Shown one piece after another: positions 12,448 through 23,419 of a stretch of DNA of 64,000 bases. The notes below the pieces were generated by a model. It worked only from the letters and a program-made list of their open reading frames with translations. It searched no databases and was not told the DNA's origin. The stretch is from contig CM053152.1 in the NCBI GenBank assembly GCA_028571685.1, positions 22,886,001 through 22,950,000 on the forward strand, written 5' to 3'. The DNA is from Heterohyrax brucei (lineage: Eukaryota; Chordata; Mammalia; Hyracoidea; Procaviidae). How positions within the stretch are numbered: position 1 is the first letter of the stretch; every line of letters starts with the position of its first letter. Both the position numbers and the translations under genes were made by a program.

Positions 12448-13204
12448 ATTTATTTTTTTATTGTGATTGGGTGAAACTTTACAATACAATCCAAATTTGC
12501 ATGCCCATCTATCTGCAGCTCCCTCTGCTCTCCTTGTCCAGTGACAATACACTCCTCCTTTCCTTTCTATACATTTCATATCCTCTTAAAAATCTCCTGT
12601 TCCCTCCTCTCCACCCTCTCCACTCCCCTCTAGAAAGGTGCCAGTAGGGTGACATCCTATAGATGCACAGAACCATCAAGTGCACACAAGATATGCTCAC
12701 TCTGTGTCCCTGAGACCATTCCATTCCTATCTGAAAAGTTCACCTCAGTAATGATCTATGATGAGGGGCAGCATCAGGTCTAGGGGCCAAGCTCCCAGGG
12801 GAACTCTCAGGCTTCAACCATCAACTGTGGTATTTCAGTGGAGTTCTCAGGGTGCACCCCTTTTATTCTCATGTTGCCACTAGAACTCAACACTGTAAGC
12901 CCCATGACAGCTGTCATTGGTGGTGACTGGACACAATCTGGTTCTTCAGTCACATGTTGATATAGTCACCCATTCATATCTGTCTTTCCATCTTCAGGGC
13001 TCTTTTTCCCTCATGTCATTGCTGCCCTTGGTGGTCATCAGTTGCAGCTGAGTTGGGACCATTTGGTGTACCTCAGATGGCAGCTTGCTAGATTTTAAGA
13101 CCCCAGAAGCCACTCACCTATATGAGGTGCAGAAGATGCTAGATGCAACTAGCATTATGCTAGTTGTGCTAATTAGCCTCAATGTCCCCTGAGAGTGTAG
13201 GAAA
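12448..13204 (-). mobile_element. 5'-truncated L1 3' end inserted antisense
   Basis: Starts with T-rich sequence and ATTGTGATTGGGTGAAACTTTACA (an antisense L1 tail), then runs through L1 3' UTR sequence to CCCCTGAGAGTGTAGGAAA. Flanked by a diverged 15-bp TSD, CTGATGAGCTTTTTT (12433-12447) and CTGACCAGCTTTTTG (13205-13219). It lies inside the tandem-unit 5' UTR of the host L1 and postdates it. All open frames within it are chance. Confidence 0.85.
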
Positions 13205-13269
13205 CTGACCAGCTTTTTGATGGCATGAAAACAACAATTAATATCTAGCCATTTAAAGAAGCAGACAAC

Positions 13270-14224
13270 CACGGTTCCACAAAACTCCCAAAATAAACAA
13301 AAAACTTCCCAGATGAAGAAGCCTTTTGGAAATTATCAGAGGTATAACACAAAAGAATTATGTATAGAGCCCTAGTAGAGGTTAAACAAAGTGCAGCAGA
13401 ACAAAATGAAGAATTAAGTAAGCTACTTGAATTGCTAGAATCTCAATGATCTGAAATCCAGCAGATCAATAATAAAATCACAGAGTTAGACAATTCAATG
13501 AAAAGCCAAGAGAGCAGGACTGAGAAAATGGAATGCAGAATTAGCAAGATTGAAGATAAAGCAATGGAAATCAGCATTTATGAGAAGTAGGAGAAAAGAA
13601 ATGAAAAAAACTAAGAAGCATGTGGGACTCTATCAAGAGGAAAAGTCTATGAATAATTTGAGTTTCTAAACAGGAAGGGTTAGCAGAAAATGCAGAGAGA
13701 ATTATTCAAGAGTTGCTGACAGAAAACTTCCCTGACATCATGAATGAGAACATATATCAAACACTAAAAAAGGTAGACCCCAAAAGAAAGACACCAAGAC
13801 ATACTATAATCAAGCTTAATAAAATGAAACATGAAGAGAGGCTTTCAAAGGCTGCTAGACTTAGAGCAAAACTAACACACAAAGGGAAGCCCTGTAGGCC
13901 TTCCTTTGACTTCCCAGCAGAGACAATGTAAGATAAAAGGTAGTGGGATGACACATACAAAGCTTTGATGGAAAAAACTTCCAACCAAGAATTATATATC
14001 CTGCAAAATTGTCTCTCAGATATGATGGTGAAATTAAGACATTCTCAGATAAGTGGAAACTTAGAGACTTTGTAAAAACCAAGCCAAGTTTAAAAGAAAT
14101 ACTGAAAGAAGCTCTTCATTTAGAAAAACAATTAACATTAGATGTATACTTAAGGATGCATTGCAGGACACAGCATCCAGAGCCCTACTCAGTTAGGGAA
14201 GTCACAAAGCTCAGTCAAAGCTAA
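13270..14224 (+). pseudogene. L1 ORF1 remnant
   Basis: Degenerate ORF1 of the host L1. The N-terminal and coiled-coil part (about 13300-13700) is broken by stops but keeps a charged, heptad-like composition (AEQNEELSKLLELLES, then repeated E/K/M residues). The frame 13713-13931 carries PKRKTPRHTIIKLNKMKHEERLSKAARL and GKPCRPSFDFPAE, the RRM core. The frame 14009-14224 carries KWKLRDFVKTKPSLKEILKEALHLEK, the C-terminal domain. The product would bind L1 RNA if intact. At least one frameshift separates RRM from C-terminal domain. Confidence 0.88.
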
Positions 14225-14567
14225 AATATCAAAAGTAGGGAACCAGATATCTTAACATAAAAACTATGATGATATCATCACATTATAAACAGGGATATAT
14301 TGCAGTAGTTATAAACTTTTCAGATGGAGAGACAGTTAAGGAGATATACAGAAGTTAAAGTTTGGTTCAAACCTAGAACATTAAGGGAGATTAAATGGGT
14401 AGCTGTAAAGCACACTAACAATGCTACATATCAAAACAAAAATCCAAGAGTCTCGACAGATAAAAAATCAACACTGAAAAGGATGAAAAGTAAACCCGTA
14501 AACAAAAATGACCCAGAACACATATTCTGTTCTGGAAACATCAATAACACAAAAATAAAAGCACCAA

Positions 14568-17500
14568 ATGACAGCACTAAACACATACCTATCAATAATT
14601 ACAATGAATGTAAATTGATTGAATGCTCCAATAAAAGGGCAGAGGGTAACAGCCTTGATCAAAAAACGCAATCTGTCTATATGTTACTTACAAGAAACAC
14701 ACCTTAGACTCGCAGGTACGAGCAAACTGAAAATCAAGGCATAGAAAAATATGTACCAAGCTAACAACATGCAAAGAAAAGCAGGAGAGTCAATACTAAC
14801 CTCAGATAAAATAGATTTTAATGTGAAATCCACCATCATGGACACGGATGGTCACTATTGCTTAAAGGTTTAATACATAAGCAGGATACTACAGTAGTAA
14901 ATATTTATGTACCCAATACTAGAGCATCTAAATACATTGAACAAACACTGACAGCACTGAAAAATGAGATGCATTACTCCACAATAATAGTGGGAAACTT
15001 CAACACTCTACTTTCAGTAAGGGACAGATCACCCAGAAAAAAGCTCTGTAAAGGTACAGAAGATCTTACTGTGACAATCAACCAACTGGATCTCACTGAC
15101 ATATACAGAACTTTTTACCCCCAAACAGATAAGTACACCTTCTTCTCCAGTGCACCTGGAACATTCTCCAGACTAGACCATGTGTTAGGCCATAAAGCAA
15201 GTCTCAATAAAACCCAAACCACTGAATTATTGCAAAGCATCTACTTGGACCACAAAGCCATGGAAGTTGATATCAAGAGCAGAAAAAAAGCATGGGAAGA
15301 AATTTTATCTTGTGGAAACTGAACAACAGCTTGCTAAAAAATTCATGGGTTATAGAAGAAATCAAAGACAGAGTAAAGAAATTCATGGAATCAAATGAGA
15401 ATGAAAATACGTCCTACCAGAACCTATGGGATATAACAAAAGCAGTGCTCAGAGGTCCATTTGTCTCTATAAATGCAGACATCCGGAATGAAGAAAAGGC
15501 CCAAACCAAAGACTAACCCTACAACCTGAACAACTAGAAAGAAAACAACAAAAGAATCCCTTAGGCAGAAGAAGGAAACAGATAATAAAGATTAGAGCAG
15601 AACTAAAAGAATCAGTGAATAGAAAAACAATTGGAAGAATTAGCAAAACCAAAAGTTGGTCTTTTGAAATGATCAACAAAATTGATAAACCACTGGCTAA
15701 ACTTACAAAAGAAAAACAGTAGAGGAAGAAAATTACTCAAACAAGAAATAAGACAGGAGGGTGTCACAACAGACCCAAATTAAATCAAAAGTATCATAAC
15801 AGAATACTATGAAAAAATGTACTCTAACAGACTTGAAAACCTAGAAGAAATGAACAATTTTCTAGATTCATGTCACCTACCAAAATTATCACAAGGAAAT
15901 GTAGAATAACTTAACAAACCCATCACAGAAGAAATTGAAAAAGTAATCAAAAAATCACCAACCAAAAAAGTCCTGGCCCAGAGGGCTTCACTGGAAATTA
16001 TACCAAACTTTTAGAGGAGTTATTTCCAGTACTACTGAGCCTATTTCACAGCATAGAAAAGGACAGCATATTCCCAAACTCACTTTATGAAGCCAGCATA
16101 ACCCTGATAACCAAAGCCAAGGAAAGATCCCACAAAAAAAGAAAATTACAGACCAATATGGCTCATGAACCTAGATGCAAAAACCTTCAATGGAATCCTA
16201 GCCAACAGAATTCAACAACATGTCCAAACAATAACTCATCACAACAAAGTTAGATTCATACCAGGGATGCAGGGATGGTTCAATATCAGGAAAACAACCA
16301 CATAACTAACACAAAGAATATGAATCACCTCATTTTGTCAATTGATGCAGAAAAGGCATTTGACACAGTGCAACACCCATTCATGTTAAAAACTCAGCAA
16401 AATATAAGGGAATATAAAGGAAACTCCTCAATGCCATAAGTGGTATCTATACAAAGCCAACCACCAGCATCATCCTGAAACGAGACAGATTGAAAGAATT
16501 ACCCCAGAGAACAGGAACTAGACAAGGATCCCACTGTTACTGTCTCTATTCAACATTGTGCTAGAGGTTCTAGACAGAGCATTCAAACAAGACAAAGTAA
16601 TAAAGGGTATCCACAATGGTAGCCAAGTAGTAGTGAAGTAAAAATATCCCTCTTTGCAGATGATATGATCACATACACAGAGAATCTTAAAGAATCCATA
16701 AGTAAACTACTGGAACTAATAGAAGAGATCAACAAAGTATTAAGTATAAGATAAACATATGTAAATAGGTAGGATTCCGTTATACCGATAGATCATCAAA
16801 GAGGAAATCACAAAATACATACAATTTATTATAGCTTCCAAGAAGATAAAATGCCTAGGGATAAATTTAGCAGGATAAGTAAGATACCTATACAGAGAAA
16901 ATTACATGATGTTTACTTCAAGAAGCCAAAAGAAACTTACGTTAGTGGAAAAATCTACCTTGCTCATGGATAGGAAAACTTAACATTGTGAACATGTCTA
17001 TTTTACCCAAAGTGATCTACATATACAATGCAATCCCAATACAAATTCCAGTGTCATTTTTTAATGAGATGGAGAAACAAATCACCAACTTTGTCTGGAA
17101 AGAGAAGAAACCCTGGATAAGTAATGCACTGCTGAAGAAGAGGAACACAGTGGGAGACCTCACACTACTGGACCTTAGAAACTACTACTCTGCCATGATA
17201 GTCAAAGCAGCCTGGTACTGGCACAAAATGAGACATATAGACCAATGTAACAGAATTGAGATTCCAGAAGTATCACCATCCTCTTATGAAAAGTTGATAT
17301 TTCGACAAAGCCCCAAAGGTCAGAAACTGGGGTAAAAATAGTCTCTTTAACAAACAGTGTTGGCAAAATTGGATATCCATCTGCGAAAAACTGAAACAAG
17401 ACCCGTATCTCACAACTTACACAAAAACTAACTCAAAATGGATCACATGAACAATAGAACAGAAAATAGATAAATGAGAACTGCTAAAAATCAAACATGC

Positions 17501-18245
17501 TCATCCAAAGACTTTATAAAGAGAGTTAAAAGATTATGTACAGAATGGGAAAAAATATTTATCAACTACATGTCAGATTGATGTCTGATTTCCATAATCT
17601 ACAAGGTACTGCAAAACATCAACAAGAAAAGGATAAATAACCAATTTAAGCATTGGGCAAAGCAGATGAACAGACACTTGTCTAAAGAGGATATCCAGAC
17701 AGGCAAAGGACACATGTGGAAATGCTCATAATCATTAGCTATTAAAGAAATCCAAATCAAAACAATGATGAGATACCATGTCGCCCCAACAAAATTGGCC
17801 AGGATCCAAAAAACACAAAACTACAAATGCTGGAGAAGCTGTGGAGAAAGTGAAACTCTCCTACACTGTTTGTGGGATTGCAAAATGGTACAACCTCTTT
17901 GGAAAGCAATCTGGTGCTTCCTTGAAAAGCAGGAAATAGATATACCAATTGTCACTGCTTGGACTATATCCTACAGAAACAAGGGCAATCATACGAACAG
18001 ATAAATGCACACGAATGTTTATTGCACCACAGTCCACAATAGCGAAAAGATGGAATCAGCCCAGATGCTCAACAATAGATGAATGGATAAATAAGCTGCA
18101 GTATATATACTAAATGGAACACTATGCAATGATAAAGAACAATGATGATTTTAGGAAGCATCTCATAACCTGGTTTCAATTGGAGGACATTATATTGAGT
18201 GAAATCAGTAAGCAGCACAAGGACAAATACTGTATGAGACCCTGA
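14568..18245 (+). pseudogene. L1 ORF2 remnant
   Basis: Starts at an ATG at 14568 in the context corresponding to MTALNTYLSIITMNVN. The endonuclease part survives at 14858-15322 with IYVPNTRASKYI, QLDLTDIYRTFYP and FSRLDHVLGHKASL. A key position reads VGNFN rather than VGDFN, so a conserved acidic residue is lost. The RT catalytic LFADDMI is still readable at about 16649-16669. The segment 16988-17335 ([54 protein letters not shown]) and 17765-18004 belong to the region C-terminal of RT. The terminal KYCMRP is followed by TGA at 18243. Many stops and shifts make it non-functional. Confidence 0.92.
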
Positions 18246-19233
18246 CTGTAAGGACTTAAAAACAGACTCATATATAGAAGAAAAGACTCTGACAGCTTCA
18301 AGGGAGGGGAAGGAGAGAAGAAGAGGGTTGGTTATAGATTAGATAGCTGATAGAAATATAGCTGGGTGAAATCAGTGACAACACACAGTAGAATGAAGAT
18401 CAATTTAACTGTACTTCAACATAACCTGAAAAGTCTTCCAATCTTAACCCAATATTGCAAGGACAGAGTAGCAGGTATGGGGTCTGGGGACCATGCTCTG
18501 AGGGCACATCAAGGCCAATTGGCACAACTAGGCTATTGCTAAGAAAGTTTTCTGCACCTCATATTGGTGAGTGGTGTCTGGGGCTTAAAAGCTAGCAAGC
18601 TGCCATCTGAGGTACACCAAATGGTCCCAACTCAGCTAGAACAGATGATCACCAAGGACAACAAAGACAGGGGGAAAAAGAGAACCCAGAAGACAGAAAG
18701 ACCCACGTGAATGGGTGACTACAGCAACATGTAACCAGAAGAACCAGATGGTGCGTGGCCACCACTAATGACAGCCATGATGGGGCTCACAATGTTGAGT
18801 CTCAGTGGCAACACTAGAAAAAAAAAAGGTGTGCACCCTGAGAACTCCACTAAAAGATGATAGTTGATGGTCTGAAGGCCTGAGGGTTCCCCTGGGAGCA
18901 TGGCCCCTAGACCTGGTGTTACCCCTGATTATAAATCATTACTGAGGCCAACTCTTTGGATACGAACAGTTGGACTCAGGGACATAGAGTGACCATAGCG
19001 TGTGTCACTTTATGATTCTATGCATCTATAAAATGTCGTCCTACACTTATCTCTTACCAAACAGGGAGTGGAGAGGGTGGAAAGGAGGGGAAAGGAGATT
19101 GTTAAGAAGATACTACATGTATAGAACAGAAAGGAGGAGAGTGCTGTCACTGGGCAAAGAGAGCAGAGGGAGCTGCAGATAGGCGAGCATGCAAATTTAG
19201 ACTTTCGATCACAATAAAATATATATATATATC
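18246..19233 (+). other. L1 3' UTR
   Basis: The same 3' UTR type recurs at 20000-20844, 46440-47395 and, in antisense, at 1-335 and 12448-13204 (shared blocks include GGTGAGTGGTGTCTGGG and GTACACCAAATGGTCCCA). Ends with an AATAAA-like signal and a TA-repeat near 19212-19232. Confidence 0.85.
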
Positions 19234-20844
19234 AACAAGGAAAAGGTGAATAACCCAATTAAGCAACGACCAAAGTAGATGGACAGACAGTTCACTAAAG
19301 AAGATATCCAGGCAGCAAAGAGACACATGAAGAAATGCTCACGATTATTAGCTATTAGAGAAATCCAAATGAAAACTACAATGAGACACAATCACCCCAA
19401 CAAAGTTGGCAATAATTCAAAAAACACAAAACAACAAATGCTGAAGAGGCTGTGGAGAGACTGGACCTCACCTGCACTGCTTTTGGGAATGTGAAATGGT
19501 ACAACATTGTTGGAAAGCAATTTGGCACTTCCTTAAAAAACTAGAAATAGAAATACCATATGATCCAGCAATCCCACTGCTTAGAATATATCCCACAGAA
19601 ATAAAGGGAGTCACACAAACAGATACAGGCACACAAATGTTTATTGCAGCAGTGTCCATAGTAGCAAAATGATGTAATCAACCTATGTGCCTATCAACAG
19701 ATGAATTGATAAACAGACTATGGTACATACATGCAGCGGAATGCTATACAATGCTAAAGTACAATGATGATTTTAGGAACCATCTCATAACCTGGTTTCA
19801 TCTAGAAGACATGCTGAGTGAAATGAGTCAGCTGTGAAAGGACAAGTATTGTGTGATCCCTCTGCTATAAGGACTTAAAAACAAACTTATGTACAGAAGA
19901 CAAGACTTGGACATCTACAAAGGTGAGGAGGTAGAGAGAGGGTTATTCATAGATTAGATGGTTGACAAGAATTCAGTTAGGTGAAGGGAGTGACAGCATG
20001 CAGTAGAGAGCAGATCAACATAACTGGACTACACTATAAACTGAAAGGTTTTCTAAACTCAACCCAATATATCAAAAGATAGAGCAGTGGGGTCAAGGGT
20101 CTGGGGACTGTTTTCAGGGGACATTGAGGTCATTTGGCATAACCAGTCTTTCACTAAGGGAGTCTTCTGCATCCCATATTGGTGAGTGGTGTCTGGGATC
20201 TCAAAAGCTAGGAAGCTGCCATCTGTGGTACACCAAATGGTCCCACCCCACCTGGAACAGATGACGACTGAAAAATATCAAAGAGATGAGAAAAAATGAG
20301 CTCAGGAGACAGAACGACCCATATGAATAGGAGACTGTAGCAACATGAGAGCGGAATAACCAGATGGTTCTCGGCCACCACCAAAGGCAGCCATGGTGAG
20401 GGATCCAACGTAGAGTCCCTGAGGTAACAAGAGAAAAAGAGATGTGCAGTTCAAGAACTCTACTAAAAAAACCAGAATTGATGGTCCAACAGCCTGGAGG
20501 GTTCCCAGGCAATGTGATCCCTAGACATGCTGCTGGCCCTAACCAGAAACCAGTACTGAGGTCAACTCTTCAGACAAGAATGCATTTGTCTCAGTGACAC
20601 AGTGTGAGTGTGTGGTTTGTGTACTGTGGTTTTATACATTTGTAGGAGGCAGCCCTACTGGTTTCTTTCTAGATGAGGGAGAATAGAGTGGAGAGGAGGG
20701 GACAAGTGTTCATTAAGAGGATACTAGAAATATAGAGTGAAAAGCAGGAATGTGCTGTCACTGAGTGAGGAGAGCAGATGGCTGCAGACAGGTGGGCATG
20801 CAGTATTGATTTGGATTGTGTACTTTCACTTAATCACAATAAAA
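19234..20844 (+). mobile_element. 5'-truncated L1 fused directly downstream of the full-length L1
   Basis: Begins abruptly inside the last part of ORF2 (CAACAAGGAAAAGGTGAATAA). It carries ORF2 C-terminal remnants to about 19869 and a second 3' UTR that ends CACAATAAAA at 20844, just before the right TSD. Its frames (for example 19279-19494) are ORF2 C-terminal pieces with stops. It shares one outer TSD pair with the upstream L1. Confidence 0.9.
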
Positions 20845-20859
20845 AAGAGTGACATTTCA
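20845..20859 (+). repeat. TSD of the L1 composite (right copy)
   Basis: Exact copy of 10980-10994 (AAGAGTGACATTTCA). Confidence 0.85.
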
Positions 20860-20997
20860 TAGGAGTCTATCACATTTCCTTAGAATTAATCTGTTCCTTT
20901 AAAAATTTCACAGAATTATGGAATGTCAAGGTTCCAAGGGATCTTAGATGTTATTGGTCTAGTCATTCATCAAACTTCAATTTCATTCCTAGAGTGT

Positions 20998-22437
20998 GTT
21001 GTTGTTAGGCACTGTCCAATTGGTTCCAAACCATAGCAACTCCACTTACAGTGCAACAAAACACTGCTGCTCCTGCACCATCCTCACAATCACTGCCATG
21101 TTTGAATTCACTGTTGCAGCCTCTGTGTGAATCTATCTCTTTGAGAGTCTTCTTCTTGTTTACTGACCCTCTAGTTTACCAAGCACAATGTCCTTCTCCA
21201 ACGACTGGTTCCTTCTGATAACATGTCCAGAGTATGTGAGATTAAGTCTCACCAACCTCTCTGCCAGTACATATTCCAAGACAGATTTGTTTGTTCTTCT
21301 GGCAGTTAATGGTATACTCGATATTCTTCACCAACACCATAATTCAAAGCTGCCAATTCTTTCCAGTCTTCCTCATTCATTGCCCACCTTTCACACACAC
21401 ATGAAGCTCTTTAATTCTTAACGTGACATCTTCGCTTTTCAAAACTTTAAAGAGGTCTTTTATAGCAGATTTGCCCAATGCCATACATATTTTGATTTCT
21501 TGAGTATTGATTCTAGAACCAAGTAAAATGAATTGCTCAACAACCTCAATCTTTTCTCCATTTATCACAATGTTGCTTATTGGTTCATTTGTGAGGATTT
21601 TTGTTTTCTCTATGTTGAAGTGTAATCCATACCAAGACTATTGTGCTTGATCTTCATCATTAAGTGTTTCGAATGCTCTTCACTTTCAGCAAGCTAGGTT
21701 GTGTTAACTGCATAATGCAAGTTGTTGTTGAGTCTCCCTCCAATTCTGATGTCTCATTCTTCTTCATAAAGTCCAGCTTCTTGGGTTATTTGCTCAGCAT
21801 ACAGACTGAGTAGGTACGGTGAAGGTACACAACCTTGACATACACCTTTCCTGACTTTAAACCATATAGCATGTCCCCTTGTTCTGTTTGAATGGCTGCT
21901 TCTTGATCTGTGAGCAAATTCCTCATGAGTACATTTAAGTGTCCTGGAATTCTCATTCTCCACAATGTTATCCATAACATGTTATGATCCACACAAATGC
22001 CTTTGTATAATCAATAAAACACAAGTAAACACCTTTCTGGTATTCTTTGCTTTCAGCCAAGATATGTCTGACATTGTCAATGATATTCTTCATTCCACAT
22101 CCTTTTCTGAGTCTGGCTAGAATTTCTAGCAGTTCACTGCTGATGTACTGCTGCAACCATTTTGAATTATCTTCAGCAAAGTTATATTATGTGTGATATT
22201 CATCAGTGATATTGTTTGACCATTTCCATGTTCTGTTGGATCACCTTTCTTTACAATGGGTGCAAATATGTATTTCTTCCAGTTAATTGGCCAGGTAGCT
22301 GTCTTCCAAATTTCTTGACAAAGACAAGTGAGCACCTCCAGCACTGCAGGTGCTGCTTAAAACATCTCAGTTTGATGTTCTCTCAATTTCTGGATTGCTG
22401 TTTTCACCACTGCCTTGAGTGTACCTATCCTAAGATG
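20998..22437 (-). mobile_element. RTE-clade (BovB-like) LINE, 5'-truncated, antisense
   Basis: The 3' end lies at about 20998, where the plus strand reads TTGTTGTTAGGCACTGTCCA, and the element runs leftward from about 22437. It contains a decayed RT frame and a 3' tail that resembles the end of the AfroSINE at 22439. Such RTEs are the known type of partner for afrotherian SINEs. Confidence 0.88.
21377..22344 (-). pseudogene. RTE reverse transcriptase remnant
   Basis: Four minus-strand frames in order read as pieces of one RTE ORF: 22344-22126 (CQEIWKTATWPINWKKYIFAPIVKKGDPTE, fingers), 22156-21968 (GVYLCFIDYTKAF, the motif-A region), 21975-21754 (KGVCQGCVPSPYLLSLYAEQI, the motif-B region, with GLYEEE after it), and 21568-21377 (VEQFILLGSRINTQ, then KSAIKDLFKVLKSEDVTLRIKELHVCV, past the RT core). 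Frameshifts and stops separate them. An intact protein would reverse-transcribe RTE RNA, and probably SINE RNA, at the insertion site. The YADD-like catalytic box was not found intact. Confidence 0.85.
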
Positions 22438-22438
22438 A

Positions 22439-22596
22439 TGTTGTTATTGTTAGGTGCTGTCAATTCTTATTCATCGCAATCCTCTAGGATTGAGTAGACT
22501 TGTCCCACAGGGTTTCCAAGTAATGGCTGGTGGATTAGAACTGCCAACCTTTTGATCAGCAGCCAAGCTCTTAACCACTACAGTACCAGGGCTCCT
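22439..22596 (-). repeat. AfroSINE with RTE-like 3' end
   Basis: Antisense copy starting TTGTTATTGTTAGGTGCTGTC (the same type of terminus as the RTE at 20998) and ending TACCAGGGCTCC. It abuts the 5' end of the RTE fragment. Confidence 0.88.
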
Positions 22597-22659
22597 TCCT
22601 ACAGTGTAAGAGGGTTTTTTAAAAAGAGAGCTATTAGAATTTTAATATCTGAGATCATA

Positions 22660-22815
22660 TCCTGGCTTGATTATTTCTCAGCAGTGGAACTCTGTGAAAC
22701 TTAAAATACCTCCTAATCCTGGTTTCCACGTCTACAAAATTGGAGTGATAAGAGCTATAATAGCGCCTATCTCGAATTTTTTACACAGATAAATGGAATA
22801 ACATGCTTAGTGTAT
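22660..22815 (+). repeat. MIR element remnant
   Basis: Resembles the MIR core in order: GGCTTGATTATTTCTCAGCAG, CTGGTTTCCACGTCTACAAAA, TTGGAGTGATAAGAGCTATAATAGC, then ATAAATGGAATAACATGC. Confidence 0.7.
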
Positions 22816-22828
22816 TATCTACCTCATA

Positions 22829-22975
22829 ACCCAGTGCTGTCAAGTCGATTCTAACTCATAGTGATCCTATAGGGCAGAGTAGAACTACTCCATAGACCTT
22901 CCAAAGAGCCCCTGGCAGACTCAAACTTCCAATCTTTTATTTAGCAGACTTAACCACTATTCCACCAGGGTTTCC
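22829..22975 (-). repeat. AfroSINE copy
   Basis: Antisense; GTGCTGTCAAGTCGATTC at the left, CCACCAGGGTTTCC at the right. Confidence 0.88.
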
Positions 22976-23021
22976 ATACTTTGTAAGTGCCCAATTAATG
23001 TTAACTATTACTATTATTAAA

Positions 23022-23222
23022 GAGCCCTGGTGGTGCAGTGGTTAGGTGCTTAACTGCTAACCTAAAAGTCAGTGGTTCAAAGCCATCCTCCACTCCTCAG
23101 GAGAAAGATGTGGCAGTCTACTTCATAAAGATTACAGGCTTGGAAACCCTATGAGGCAGTTTTAATCTGTTCTAGGGAGTTGCTATAAGTAGAATTGTCT
23201 TGATGGTAATAGGTTTTTTAAT
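23022..23222 (+). repeat. AfroSINE, long variant
   Basis: Sense copy from GAGCCCTGGTGGTGCAGTGG to TTGTCTTGATGGTAATAGG plus a T-rich tail. Contains the extra central block (GGAGAAAGATGTGGCAGTC) of the longer subtype. Confidence 0.9.
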
Positions 23223-23419
23223 ATTACTAACCTTAGAAATGTTGGATGTCAAGTATAAGATACCCTGCAAATGGAGATAAAGCTAGACCTCCCATTAGTG
23301 AGTCAGCTCTGGCACCCTATGACTGCCAGTTAGGTGTCTGTCAATCTGCAATGCCAATTAGCTGATTTATCAGTTAGAATGAGAGGAGAAAAGGTACTAG
23401 AAGGAACAACAATGAAATT

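Larger units (their letters stand above)
10995..19233 (+). mobile_element. Full-length L1 with expanded 5' UTR
   Basis: Begins GAGGAGGCGGGGTTAAGAC, the L1 5' terminus. It continues through a long 5' UTR (to about 13270, including a 757-bp antisense L1 insertion), ORF1 (to about 14224), ORF2 (14568-18245) and a 3' UTR ending at an ACAATAAAATATATATAT run near 19210-19232. Instead of a TSD, a second 5'-truncated L1 follows directly. Both ORFs are broken. Confidence 0.92.
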
